A DNA stretch of 33,928 nt, taken from an uncultured Granulosicoccaceae bacterium. Its GTDB lineage: Bacteria; Pseudomonadota; Gammaproteobacteria; Granulosicoccales; Granulosicoccaceae. Made by a program: the position numbers and the translations under genes. The stretch is taken from assembly GCA_938035125.1 (NCBI GenBank), contig CALHNS010000071.1, positions 1 to 33,928 of the forward strand, read 5' to 3'. The notes below the pieces were generated by a model. That model was not told where the DNA came from. It worked only from the letters and a program-made list of their open reading frames with translations, and did not search any database. Positions 1-8,437 of this stretch are shown here, in pieces. Numbering within the stretch: position 1 is the first letter of the stretch; each line of letters begins with the position of its first letter.

Positions 1-714
1 TTGCGACGTAGCGTTCGCTGCAACACTCAATGATTCAGCAGGTGTCATCGCTGTGCTGGTTCCGTGTCCCATCGATTCCATGTGAGTGGCCCACGTGGCA
101 AGCGCTTTGAAAGGGGCTAAAAATTCATTGCTCTGTTCGTATCGTCCGCGCACAAACCAAAAACAATACCAAGCAAGAAAATCTGCATGGCCAGCTTTTT
201 CGCCCAATAAAAATGGCCCTCCCGCAGCTAATCGATCATCCAACCATCCTAGATGTGCACGCAGTTGAGATAAGGTGTGAGGAAGGTCTTGGCGCTCTTT
301 TGCCATATCGCCATCGGGCCCAAAATACAATCGGGTTCGATCCATTACCAGCTCTTTTGGCAATTGTTCAGCTTGCGGTGCAAAAGCTACTCTAACGCAC
401 AGTTCAAATACTTCAGTATCGATCCAGCGTGATAGCCCGAAACCGATGCCTTGGTGTTCAGCGGGGAAGAAGCTTGGCTCTTCCGTTCTTGTTTCCAATT
501 CTCTGAAAATAAGCTGCGTATCGCAGTAGATATCTGCGCCGACTTGGAGAACCGGTATTCTGCGATAGCCGCCGGTCATGGCCATCAGTTCTGGTCTTTC
601 GGGTAGTCTATTTTGCTCCACGGAATGCCACGATAATTGTTTAAACCCAAGAGCCGTTCGGATTTTTTCAGAAACCGGTGAGGGTGGGTAGTGGTGCAAA
701 ATCAATTCAGACAC
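1..714 (-). CDS. Glutathione S-transferase family protein, C-terminus cut by window edge
   Basis: The minus-strand frame is open from a GTG at 714-712 to the window edge (238 codons, no stop), so the gene is partial at its 3' end. The N-terminus (SELILHHYPPSPVSEKIRTA) is the thioredoxin-fold start of a glutathione S-transferase. It is followed by a typical substrate-loop region (YRRIPVLQVGADIYCDTQLI, with the cis-Pro in IPVL) and an all-helical second domain containing FLLGEKAGHADFLAWY. Members bind glutathione in the cytoplasm and conjugate, reduce or isomerise electrophiles; the substrate is unknown. No in-frame ATG lies near the start. The ATG 10 bases upstream (724-722) is out of frame and stops after four codons. 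An AAGGA about 11 bases upstream supports GTG. It is divergent from the YHS/bufferin operon across about 260 bases. Confidence 0.85.
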   Translation of the reverse strand, partial: MSELILHHYPPSPVSEKIRTALGFKQLSWHSVEQNRLPERPELMAMTGGYRRIPVLQVGADIYCDTQLIFRELETRTEEPSFFPAEHQGIGFGLSRWIDTEVFELCVRVAFAPQAEQLPKELVMDRTRLYFGPDGDMAKERQDLPHTLSQLRAHLGWLDDRLAAGGPFLLGEKAGHADFLAWYCFWFVRGRYEQSNEFLAPFKALATWATHMESMGHGTSTAMTPAESLSVAANATSQ

Positions 715-925
715 GAAACATTAAATCCTTAGCGTAAGAGCTTTGGTGTCACGCAAGACTGACACTTTAAGCGTTGCGATGTAAAAGATAGCTTGAATTC
801 ATGGTCTTTTGTGGATTGCGTCCTTAAAAATTTGGTAATCGAGCGCATTTATGATGGAACCCTTAGAGCGCACTTGCGTCTATGTAATCAGCGGCTTGGG
901 GTCGCACCTAAAATCACATAAATAC

Positions 926-950
926 TTCAGCTAAATGCTGAACTTTTTAA
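926..950 (+). promoter_or_regulatory. Leader hairpin with T-run before the YHS/bufferin operon
   Basis: TTCAGC (926-931) pairs with GCTGAA (937-942) over a 5-base loop and is followed by CTTTTT. It looks like a small intrinsic terminator, but no plus-strand gene lies upstream that would need one. It sits 23 bases before the first start codon of the operon, so an attenuator or leader stem is possible. The stem is short, so chance is a real alternative. Confidence 0.35.
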
Positions 951-972
951 CATTACTCTTAGGATGATTTAA

Positions 973-1506
973 ATGAAAAAATTTGCGCTTGCTGCCGCAC
1001 TCACTCTGGCTGCGAACATTGCTACTGCCGGTGATCAATACATCGATGGTTCTGGTTTTGCGTTAGGCGGGTACGATCCTGTGGCTTATTGGAGCCTTGA
1101 TCAGTCACCTGTGGGTGAAAAGCAGCCAGAAGCTGTGCCAGGTAAAGCCTCAATCACTACTGAATACAACGGTGCAACTTGGGCCTTCGCTTCTGAAGAA
1201 AATCGCGATCTGTTTACTGCTGATCCTGCCAAATGGGCTCCTCAATACGATGGTCATTGCGCATATGGGGTGGGCCAAGGCGGCAAAGTTCCTGCAAACC
1301 CTAATCTATGGCGAATCATCGAAGACAAGCTGTACGTAAATATCAACCCAGCGGTCGTAGGTTTCTTTGAAGAAGACCTAGGTGGAAATCTGGAAGCGGC
1401 TGAGAAAAATTGGGGCGAGTTAGAAGCAGTTGAAGCATCAGATAGAAAGTGGAAAGAGATGACTGCTAACGATGGCACTTACTCGGTAACTGCGCCAATC
1501 CAGTAA
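973..1506 (+). CDS. Exported YHS-domain protein, first gene of bufferin operon
   Basis: This is a 177-residue protein with a signal peptide (KKFALAAALTLAANIATAG, cleavage near residue 19-20). The body carries the YHS-family signature GGYDPVAYW (32-40), then YNGATWAFASEENRDLF (about 65-81) and YDGHCAYGV (92-100) with the conserved Cys96. YHS domains are small folds often linked to metal handling, and this exported full-length type is common in proteobacteria. AGGATG lies 7 bases before the ATG. It is 69 bases upstream of the bufferin precursor on the same strand, so the two are probably co-transcribed. A periplasmic copper or heavy-metal role is inferred from that context. The biochemical function of this exported YHS type is not established. 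Confidence 0.85.
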   Translation: MKKFALAAALTLAANIATAGDQYIDGSGFALGGYDPVAYWSLDQSPVGEKQPEAVPGKASITTEYNGATWAFASEENRDLFTADPAKWAPQYDGHCAYGVGQGGKVPANPNLWRIIEDKLYVNINPAVVGFFEEDLGGNLEAAEKNWGELEAVEASDRKWKEMTANDGTYSVTAPIQ

Positions 1507-1575
1507 AAGGATTGCTAGTTTTATCTCTCTATTGGTTTACTATTTCGTTCATAAATTTTTACGAGGAACTTTTTA

Positions 1576-1902
1576 ATGGCTAATTCAACGACGAACGCTG
1601 CGTTAATTGCTGGATCAATTGCTTTGGCAATTTCGGGTGCAAGCACGCTGCAAACGGCTGAAGCCGCGGCAAAAGAAAAGTGCTATGGCATTTCACTAGC
1701 GGGTCAAAACGACTGCGCAGCGGGTCCTGGCACCACTTGCGCCGGAACTTCAACGGTTGACTACCAAGGTAACGCATGGACTCTTGTACCTGCAGGCGAC
1801 TGTTTGAAATACGGTGCAGAAGACCAAGTGGCTGAATTTGAATTACCCGAAGATCGTGTGGGTTCTTTAGAACAGCTTGATCGTGATTTACCTACATCAT
1901 AA
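1576..1902 (+). CDS. bufA: DUF2282 bufferin-type precursor peptide
   Basis: This 108-residue protein has an N-terminal export signal (hydrophobic residues 8-22, Ala-rich cleavage zone near 28-32). The core holds four cysteines at 36, 47, 55 and 76 in the DUF2282 pattern ([26 protein letters not shown]). In characterised bufferins the MNIO enzyme BufB with BufC converts core cysteines to thiooxazole-type heterocycles, and the peptide then binds copper in the periplasm. The acidic tail after Cys76 ([15 protein letters not shown]) is probably outside the core. GAGGA (1563-1567) is a good ribosome site 8 bases before the ATG. BufB and BufC genes follow directly. The family call is secure; the modification here is inferred from family and context. 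Confidence 0.9.
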   Translation: MANSTTNAALIAGSIALAISGASTLQTAEAAAKEKCYGISLAGQNDCAAGPGTTCAGTSTVDYQGNAWTLVPAGDCLKYGAEDQVAEFELPEDRVGSLEQLDRDLPTS

Positions 1903-1932
1903 AAAGGAAGCACTTTTGCTTCGCAGTTAACC

Positions 1933-2838
1933 ATGCTGTCTCAACAGAATGGCGATAAAAGCAGCCAAGATCGTTCTCGGTCTTGGCTGCCTGTTCGAGG
2001 GGGGCTGTGTCTTAAGCCGCAGCACTATCACGACATATTAGAAACCTTGCCCGATGTGGGCTGGTTTGAAGTGCACGCCGAAAATTATTTGGGTGATGGC
2101 GGTGCACCTTTGCATTATTTAGAAAAAATCCGCGAACACTACCCATTGTCTGTTCACGGGGTGGGTTTATCCATAGGCTCTTCTCAAGGGCTAGATGAGC
2201 ATCACCTATCTCGCGTTGCCAATATGGTTCAGCGATTCGAACCCGAATCGTTCAGTGAACATCTTGCGTGGTCAACCCACGATAATCAATTTTATAGCGA
2301 TCTCTTGCCTGTTCCGTACAATCGGGAGGTTGAAGATCTCGTCTGTCAGCATATCGATCAGTTGCAAGAACGCATTGGTCGTCAAATGTTGCTGGAAAAT
2401 CCTTCCAACTATTTGATGATGGACAACAGTACGCAAGAAGAGGCGCAAATGCTTTCTAATATCGTACAGCGCACTGGGTGTGGCCTGTTGTTAGATGTAA
2501 ACAACGTGCACATCTCTGCGCATAACTGCGATTACGATGCGCTTGACTATATCTCTTCCTTGCCTTTGCACGCGGTAGGTGAAATTCACTTGGCGGGTCA
2601 TGCAACCGATACGGCCGTTGCCAGCGAACCCTTATTAATTGACACACACGATCGTCAGGTGGCCGATAGTGTTTGGGCTTTATATGAAGCAACACTGACG
2701 AAAGCTGGTGCGAAGCCCACATTAATTGAGTGGGATGCAAGCGTACCTAAATGGTCTGTTTTTTTAAGCGAGCTACAACAAGCCGACACCATTCTTCAAT
2801 CAAAACAAGTGCTTGAAAATCGTGTTGACGCTGGATAG
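1933..2838 (+). CDS. bufB: MNIO family (DUF692) peptide-modifying enzyme BufB
   Basis: This 301-residue protein matches the multinuclear non-heme iron oxidative enzymes, a TIM-barrel family. Visible blocks carrying likely metal ligands are HAENY (48-52), HGVGLS (75-80), SEHLAW (108-113), LLENPSNY (153-160), LLLDVNNVH (185-193), EIHLAGH (217-223), DTHD (237-240) and LIEWD (264-268). The enzyme should act in the cytoplasm on the precursor encoded 30 bases upstream, before export. The residues before VRGGLCLKP (about 20) look like a poorly conserved extension and no strong ribosome site is visible, so the start is less certain than the body. Its 3' end overlaps the next gene, suggesting translational coupling with BufC. 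Confidence 0.92.
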   Translation: MLSQQNGDKSSQDRSRSWLPVRGGLCLKPQHYHDILETLPDVGWFEVHAENYLGDGGAPLHYLEKIREHYPLSVHGVGLSIGSSQGLDEHHLSRVANMVQRFEPESFSEHLAWSTHDNQFYSDLLPVPYNREVEDLVCQHIDQLQERIGRQMLLENPSNYLMMDNSTQEEAQMLSNIVQRTGCGLLLDVNNVHISAHNCDYDALDYISSLPLHAVGEIHLAGHATDTAVASEPLLIDTHDRQVADSVWALYEATLTKAGAKPTLIEWDASVPKWSVFLSELQQADTILQSKQVLENRVDAG

Positions 2839-3583
2839 TTTTCAGCACGATGCCGCACTTGCGCTAAACGATCCGACACGGCAAAGCCCGCAAAATATTG
2901 CTGGGCGCACGATTGAGGGCAGTTCGCGACGTTTTAATATCTACAGAAACAATCGTGCAGGTAGCTTGCTAGAGTCATTGCAAGGAACCTATCCGGTGCT
3001 GCACAAGCTATTAGGCGATGATTTTTTTCGTACAGCCGCTCGCCAGTATATCGATGAATCACCACCTTCAGGGCCGGTGTTAAGTGAATACGGCGAACGT
3101 TTTGGGGATTTTATTCAACGTTTACCCGGTGTTTCAAAGTATCCCTATTTGAATGATGTGGCGAAACTGGAATGGCAACGCTTGCAGTCTTATCACGCGG
3201 CCGATGATGCCGTGCTTTTTCCGGCTGTGCTGCAAACCATCGAGCCTTCTACACTGCTGGCGTCAAGGTTCACACCACACAGCGCGGCGCATTTAATTGA
3301 ATCGCGTTGGGCCATAGGCAGCCTGTGGTCCAGTACTCAAGAGCCTGATGGCTCGCAGGTAAACCTTTCGCAAGCAGAAAATGTGTTGATTACGCGGCCG
3401 CAATTCGATTTGCAGCTACAATTGGTTAGCTCTGATGGAGCTATGTTCATGCGGCAATTGTGCAACGGCGTAACCATTGAACAAGCGGCAACACACTGTT
3501 TGAGCGTTAACGCAAATTTCGACACCGGGACCCATTTGCAAGGTTTAATGGGGATGGGTGCTTTTTCTCAAATTATTCACTAA
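2822..3583 (+). CDS. bufC: DUF2063 partner protein BufC
   Basis: The N-terminal half carries the DUF2063 (HvfC/BufC) pattern: LDSFQHDAALALND, then RFNIYRNN, then LLESLQGTYPVLHKLLGDDF and YPYLNDVAKLEWQRL. In studied systems this protein binds the precursor leader and presents it to the MNIO enzyme. The reading frame overlaps the end of bufB. GTG at 2822 gives the family-like start MLTLDSFQ and is chosen here. A TTG at 2813 is an alternative adding three residues. Neither has a clear ribosome site, which fits coupling to bufB translation. The C-terminal half (about residues 130-253) is less conserved and was recognised mainly by position. Confidence 0.88.
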   Translation: MLTLDSFQHDAALALNDPTRQSPQNIAGRTIEGSSRRFNIYRNNRAGSLLESLQGTYPVLHKLLGDDFFRTAARQYIDESPPSGPVLSEYGERFGDFIQRLPGVSKYPYLNDVAKLEWQRLQSYHAADDAVLFPAVLQTIEPSTLLASRFTPHSAAHLIESRWAIGSLWSSTQEPDGSQVNLSQAENVLITRPQFDLQLQLVSSDGAMFMRQLCNGVTIEQAATHCLSVNANFDTGTHLQGLMGMGAFSQIIH

Positions 3584-3613
3584 CTTTTTTTTAAAGATTA
3601 CGCAGGTTTCGAT

Positions 3614-4195
3614 ATGTTTAGTTTCTTTCGTCGCTTTCACGACGGCCTATTTTTCATTTTACGAAAAACCGAAGGGTGGATACCCGGTCTAGCGGCGCGT
3701 TTTGTTTTTGCCGGCGTGTTGTTTATGTACTTTTTCAATTCTGCAAAAACCAAAGTTGAAGACTTACCGGATGGGTTTTTTCAAGTTAAAGACAATGCTT
3801 TTTTCCAAATCATTCCTTCCGTTGTTGAGCGCTTTGACTACGATGCCTCGCAAGTGCCCTTAATTCCCTACAAGTTAATTGTGTACGTTGGAACCTACGC
3901 TGAATTCATTTTGCCGGTGTTGATCATATTAGGTTTGTTCACGCGGATATCCGCTGTTGGAATGATTATCTTTGTGCTAGTGCAATCGTATGTTGACATC
4001 AATGTGCATGCGGTGGGAGAAGAGGCTACAGGGGCACTGTTTGATCGATTCAGTAATTCAACGATCTTGGATCAAAGAGCGCTATGGGTGTTTTTACTAC
4101 TTTATTTAGCCGTCTATGGTGCGGGTAAGTTATCAGTAGATTACCTATTTAGTCGCAAAAGACCCATTCGAATCTCTTCTCGACCTTATAACTAA
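3614..4195 (+). CDS. DoxX-like inner-membrane protein
   Basis: This 193-residue protein has four likely membrane segments (about 26-42, 88-107, 110-127 and 155-172) and the DoxX look: a Gly/Ala-rich first helix (GLAARFVFAGVLFMYFF) and LPVLIILGLFTRISAVGM in the middle. DoxX proteins are small membrane proteins linked to redox and sulfur metabolism, and they recur as last genes of bufferin/MNIO operons. It starts 30 bases after bufC with an AGG ahead of the ATG and appears to end the operon. Whether it transports something or acts in electron transfer is not known. Confidence 0.85.
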   Translation: MFSFFRRFHDGLFFILRKTEGWIPGLAARFVFAGVLFMYFFNSAKTKVEDLPDGFFQVKDNAFFQIIPSVVERFDYDASQVPLIPYKLIVYVGTYAEFILPVLIILGLFTRISAVGMIIFVLVQSYVDINVHAVGEEATGALFDRFSNSTILDQRALWVFLLLYLAVYGAGKLSVDYLFSRKRPIRISSRPYN

Positions 4196-4412
4196 TTGAA
4201 CTTAATCACTATCTGCTTATGACGTTAGTTTGCGGCTTGTTTCTAATTGGCTGGGTTTTGTCTACAGGGCCATTCGGTGGGAAACAAAATTGCCCCAAAA
4301 TTGGAACTAAATTATTAATGAAATGTCATTAAGTCAGCAGCGGCTAATCAGTGCTGTTCAGGTGAACAAGCGTGTCGCCTCACACATCAATTTATTAGGA
4401 GTTTATTCACAG

Positions 4413-5006
4413 ATGGTCATTAAGAATTTTCGCATCGGCAGCTTGCTGGTGGCAGGTTTTACCCTAGCTTGCTCAACGGTTGCGTTAGCCGATACTACTT
4501 TTGTATCAGACCAAGGCCACACAGAAGTCTTCTTTGGTTGGAGTCATGCAGGTGTAACCCGGCAGAATGCTGAATTCACAGCGGCTGTAGCTACAGTGAA
4601 TATGGCTGATGATTTAGCCGATTCAACGGTTGAAGTTGAAATTGATGCGACCAGCCTATCCAGTGGTGTAGTAGCCCTTGACGACCACTTAAAAACGGCC
4701 GATTTCTTGGAAGTAGAAACCTACCCAACCATGACATTCAAAAGTACTTCAATTGAAGTAACTGGTGAAAACACCATGAACGTTGTGGGCGATCTCACCA
4801 TGCACGGTGTTACCAAGCCTGTCACATTGGCCACCAAAATGACCTTAAACGGTGAACACCCATTGGGTAAAAACATTGACTATTACAAAGGTCAGTGGGT
4901 TGCGTTTGAAGCCACCACAGAAATCGACCACCAAGCGTTCGACGTGGGCGGATTCAGCACCGGGCCTATCGCAATTACCATCAACACTGAAATGAAAGCT
5001 AAGTAA
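4413..5006 (+). CDS. YceI family periplasmic lipid-binding-like protein
   Basis: The start at 4413 is chosen over the longer frame from 4323. AGGAG (4397-4401) sits 11 bases ahead, and this start puts a clean signal peptide at the N-terminus (IGSLLVAGFTLACSTVALAD). The mature part is the YceI lipocalin-like barrel: DQGHTEVFFGWSHAGV, then DDHLKTADFLEVETYPTMTF, GDLTMHGVTKPVTL and the C-terminal IDHQAFDVGG. Family members bind polyisoprenoid or other amphiphilic ligands in the periplasm. Length is 197 residues, normal for the family. A terminator follows directly, so the gene is probably monocistronic and separate from the bufferin operon 217 bases upstream. Confidence 0.93.
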   Translation: MVIKNFRIGSLLVAGFTLACSTVALADTTFVSDQGHTEVFFGWSHAGVTRQNAEFTAAVATVNMADDLADSTVEVEIDATSLSSGVVALDDHLKTADFLEVETYPTMTFKSTSIEVTGENTMNVVGDLTMHGVTKPVTLATKMTLNGEHPLGKNIDYYKGQWVAFEATTEIDHQAFDVGGFSTGPIAITINTEMKAK

Positions 5007-5031
5007 CGCTTAGTAAATCATGAGTGAACGG

Positions 5032-5068
5032 AAGCCCAGCGGTTTAGTAAATCGACTGGGCTTTTTTA
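5032..5068 (+). terminator. Intrinsic terminator after the YceI gene
   Basis: AAGCCCAG (5032-5039) pairs perfectly with CTGGGCTT (5056-5063) across a 16-base loop and runs into TTTTTT (5062-5067). It starts 26 bases after the YceI stop codon. Confidence 0.85.
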
Positions 5069-5127
5069 TTTCCACTAACCCTTCTCTAACTATCCGGTCT
5101 TAATGACTTCCACAGAGTGAATCTCTT

Positions 5128-5718
5128 ATGAACAGACGACGATTTTTAAATCAATCTAGTGCTGCTGGAAGCGCGCTGTTTTTGAGTAGTTCGATGGCCA
5201 GTGGAATTGCCACAGCTCAAGAAACTAGGCCCACTCGAGGCATTGAAACTGAGATTGCGCCTGAATTAGAAGTTGATTATTGGATAGACCCTAACGGTGA
5301 GCCTGGATCGTTTTCAATGAAAGCGTCGCGCGGTAAGTGGGTGTTTTTAAAATTTTTCCAAAATTGGTGCCCTGGGTGTCATAGCAGTGGGTTTCCAACG
5401 TTAAAGGCTTTCACTGATAAATATGGCGATCACCCCGATGTGGCCATTGCGGCGGTGCAAACCGTTTTTGAAGGTTACAGCAGCAACACAGTGGATGCGG
5501 TACGTAAGCTGCAGCTTCGTTATGAACTGCCAATCATGATGGGTCACGATCAAGGCACGCCAGAGCCCAGAGAATTGCCATCTACCATGAAAAATTATCG
5601 TAGTGGTGGTACGCCTTGGTTAGTGCTAATCGCGCCCGATGGCCGAGTGCGTTATAACGATTTTCACGTGAATCGCGATTCACTAATTGAATATATGGAT
5701 GCGCAATTGGCGTCGTAA
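5128..5718 (+). CDS. Tat-exported TlpA/thioredoxin-like protein
   Basis: This 196-residue protein starts with a twin-arginine signal (MNRRRFLNQSSAAGSALFL) ending near ATA-QE at residue 30. The fold is TlpA/redoxin-like with the active site NWCPGC (79-84; Cys81 and Cys84) after a beta strand WVFLKFF, and the cis-Pro strand GGTPWLVLIAPDGRV near residue 170. It should act as a periplasmic thiol reductant or oxidant. Tat export of a thioredoxin fold suggests it folds, or takes a cofactor, before export. It lies about 100 bases upstream of a second CxxC protein on the same strand, so the two may work together. The redox partner is unknown. Confidence 0.88.
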   Translation: MNRRRFLNQSSAAGSALFLSSSMASGIATAQETRPTRGIETEIAPELEVDYWIDPNGEPGSFSMKASRGKWVFLKFFQNWCPGCHSSGFPTLKAFTDKYGDHPDVAIAAVQTVFEGYSSNTVDAVRKLQLRYELPIMMGHDQGTPEPRELPSTMKNYRSGGTPWLVLIAPDGRVRYNDFHVNRDSLIEYMDAQLAS

Positions 5719-5815
5719 ACAATGATGTGAAGTCTTTGTAACAGCGCATTGATTTTCTTCTGCCTCAGCGTTCATGGTGTGTGCTAAAGGCGCGCGGTAT
5801 TGATAGGTTTTGGAT

Positions 5816-8275
5816 ATGACTAATACACAGTTACTCGCAATTAAGACCATTCAACGAAACTATTTTCAAATAAATTCGTTACTGAACGCTGTGCGCGCGC
5901 TCACTTTATTGCTATTTTGCGCACCACCTTTAATGGCTGCAGAAACTACTGATAAGCAACTGGTATCAGACTTAGCCGAACCCATAGTGTCGCTTGATAA
6001 CAATAATCAGCCCATCCAAGCATTGATGGATGCGTTTGAAAATATGGGTGAAAACTACAAGCCAAGAACAGAACACTTTATTACTGATGGGCGGCCTAAG
6101 TACATAAACCGTTTAATACTCGAACGCTCGCCTTACTTATTGCAACATGCGCACAATCCAGTTAACTGGTATCCGTTCGGCTCCGATGCTTTCGATTTAG
6201 CTGTTGCGCAAAACAAACCTGTTTTTTTATCGATCGGTTATGCCACATGCCATTGGTGTCATGTGATGGAACGAGAGAGTTTTGAAAACGAAGACATTGC
6301 TGAATTATTAAATAAAAATTTCATTGCCATTAAAGTGGACAGAGAGCAGCTACCTGACGTGGATTCTCTTTACATGAGTGCGGTGTTAATGATTAATGGC
6401 CAGGGAGGCTGGCCAATGTCCAACTTCTTAGACTCCACTGGGCGACCCTTTCATGGCGCTACCTACATACCACCCGATGCCTTCATCAATATATTGAAGC
6501 AGATAGAAACCTTGTGGCGTGATGACAAACAGGTTCTTCTTGATGCTGCAGGCGATGTATCAGAAGCGTTAGATCGTGCCAATCGTTTAAGTCACGCAGC
6601 AAGAGATGTCGGTGAAAACGAAGTGGCGCGTGCCAGAGCCATGGCATTAGCCCGTCACGATGACAACAAAGGTGGTTTTTCTCAAGCACCTAAGTTTCCA
6701 CAAGAAGCGTTGTTAACATTTTTACTCAATGAGGCACGTTTAAAAAAACACACCCCGTCATTTAATGCGGTGAACTTTACCTTAGAGAAAATGGCCGCCG
6801 GTGGTATTCATGATCAAATTGGTGGAGGGTTTCATCGCTATGCGGTAGACAACGAATGGTTGGTCCCGCATTTTGAAAAGATGCTGTACAACCAAGGCTT
6901 ATTGTCACGGGTGTATTCGCAAGCCTACAGCATGAGCGGTGACAGCCAACACGAGTATACCGCTAAGGGAATATTCGATTACGTGGCACGTGAGATGAGA
7001 TCCCCAGAAGGGCTGTTTTATTCAGCAACTGATGCCGATTCAGAAGGTGCTGAAGGCACTTTCTTTCTCTGGTCACCCGAGACAATAAAATCGGTGGTTG
7101 GTGAGGAAGATGCTGCCATTGCAGAAGCGCTTTGGGGTGTGACACCTGAAGGGAATTTTGAACATCAATCGATACTGTATTTACCTAAAGAGCTGGACAG
7201 CGTTGCTCAAAGCGTAGGACTCAGCGTGGATGCATTGCTAGCCAAACGAGCAGAGATTGGCCAAAAACTGTTGACTGAGCGCGACACGCGCATCCGCCCG
7301 TTACGCGATGATAAAATAATCACCGCTTGGAATGCTCTGATGATTACAGCATTTGCTGAAGGCGGCCAAGCGTTAAACGAGCCTCGATACACCGAAATCG
7401 CTTTAAATGCTGGAACCTCACTTTGGCAAAAAATGCGAGTGGGGGAAGGGATGCTATGGCGTACGTTGTATGAAGAACAAGCATCGGTTCCTGCCAAACA
7501 AACCGACTATGCCTATCTAGCAGAGAGCTTAATAGCGCTATACGATATCAGCGGTGACATCCTTTGGTTGAATCGCGCAAGAGACATCGTAGAGGAAATG
7601 AATGAGCGATTTTGGGATACGGATGAAGGCGGATACTTTTTAGGTGAGGCTTCAGTGTCTGGCACAGCGTTAACCGTTCGCCCTAAGGACCTCCACGATT
7701 CCTCCATGCCTTCTGGAAATTCAGTTGCCTTACGCACAATCGCAAAACTTTATAAACGAACGGGCGAAGAACGCTACGCCGACCGAGCAAATGAGCTAAT
7801 CGCTACTTTCTCATCCTTTCTGGCGGAGCAGCCCGGTGGTTTCTATTACATGCTAACAGGTGTTAGTGAGCATTTATCGGGAGAAGCTGGCCCCTTAGAT
7901 TATGCAGCTCGCGGAGTCGTAAAAGTATCCGCAGAACGCCGTGATTCGACTACCGTCGATATTCACATAGCGATGAAAGTGGGCTGGCATTTAAATTCGA
8001 ACACCCCCATTCAAGATTATCTTGTCCCCATAACGGTGAGTAGCGAACAGCCTAGTAGTTTGAGTGATATTCAATTCCCAGAGCCAGTGTTACGAAAACT
8101 AGGTTTTGAGCGATCTGAACTATCTTTGTTTGAAGGACAGGTATCAATTTCCGCCACGGTAAATGAAGATGATATTGCCGAATCGGTATTGCCCCTGTAC
8201 GTTCGGCTGCAGGCATGCGATGACGAAGTCTGTCTAGCGCCTGAAACCGTGTCTATCGATGTGTCCTGGAATTAA
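5816..8275 (+). CDS. Exported DUF255 thioredoxin-like protein with DsbD-N-like C-terminal domain
   Basis: This is 819 residues from the ATG at 5816; a TTG six bases earlier is in frame but less likely. A hydrophobic stretch ([20 protein letters not shown], about 24-43) looks like a signal peptide with a long N-region. Next is the DUF255 thioredoxin-like domain: [18 protein letters not shown], then the active site [11 protein letters not shown] with Cys145 and Cys148, then [10 protein letters not shown]. The middle is the alpha-helical barrel of YyaL/SPATA20-type proteins ([35 protein letters not shown]). The last about 125 residues resemble the N-terminal domain of DsbD, ending in [12 protein letters not shown] with Cys801 and Cys806. 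A periplasmic thiol-disulfide relay within one chain is inferred. Most DUF255 proteins I know lack this tail. Confidence 0.87.
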   Translation: MTNTQLLAIKTIQRNYFQINSLLNAVRALTLLLFCAPPLMAAETTDKQLVSDLAEPIVSLDNNNQPIQALMDAFENMGENYKPRTEHFITDGRPKYINRLILERSPYLLQHAHNPVNWYPFGSDAFDLAVAQNKPVFLSIGYATCHWCHVMERESFENEDIAELLNKNFIAIKVDREQLPDVDSLYMSAVLMINGQGGWPMSNFLDSTGRPFHGATYIPPDAFINILKQIETLWRDDKQVLLDAAGDVSEALDRANRLSHAARDVGENEVARARAMALARHDDNKGGFSQAPKFPQEALLTFLLNEARLKKHTPSFNAVNFTLEKMAAGGIHDQIGGGFHRYAVDNEWLVPHFEKMLYNQGLLSRVYSQAYSMSGDSQHEYTAKGIFDYVAREMRSPEGLFYSATDADSEGAEGTFFLWSPETIKSVVGEEDAAIAEALWGVTPEGNFEHQSILYLPKELDSVAQSVGLSVDALLAKRAEIGQKLLTERDTRIRPLRDDKIITAWNALMITAFAEGGQALNEPRYTEIALNAGTSLWQKMRVGEGMLWRTLYEEQASVPAKQTDYAYLAESLIALYDISGDILWLNRARDIVEEMNERFWDTDEGGYFLGEASVSGTALTVRPKDLHDSSMPSGNSVALRTIAKLYKRTGEERYADRANELIATFSSFLAEQPGGFYYMLTGVSEHLSGEAGPLDYAARGVVKVSAERRDSTTVDIHIAMKVGWHLNSNTPIQDYLVPITVSSEQPSSLSDIQFPEPVLRKLGFERSELSLFEGQVSISATVNEDDIAESVLPLYVRLQACDDEVCLAPETVSIDVSWN

Positions 8276-8307
8276 TGACACCGGTTTTCGGCTTGTAAAT
8301 TCTTGTT

Positions 8308-8329
8308 ACAGCCTGTTAACAGGTGCTGT
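8308..8329. repeat. Small inverted repeat downstream of the DUF255 gene
   Basis: ACAGC (8308-8312) and GCTGT (8325-8329) flank the perfect palindrome CTGTTAACAG (8313-8322). It has no T-run, so it is not a standard terminator. It could be a protein-binding site for the gene starting at 8438 or a weak transcript-end hairpin. Confidence 0.35.
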
Positions 8330-8437
8330 GAATTCAACGATTTGCCACAGTTCGGTAAGGTAAGCACAACGCAGTGTCTACCTTAGATCGTCTATAATCA
8401 CGCTCTGCTATTCCCTCACCTGATTTAGAATTCCTAG

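Noticed and set aside
4323-4412. Upstream 30-codon extension of the YceI frame
   Set aside because: The AGGAG site and the signal peptide both point to the ATG at 4413.
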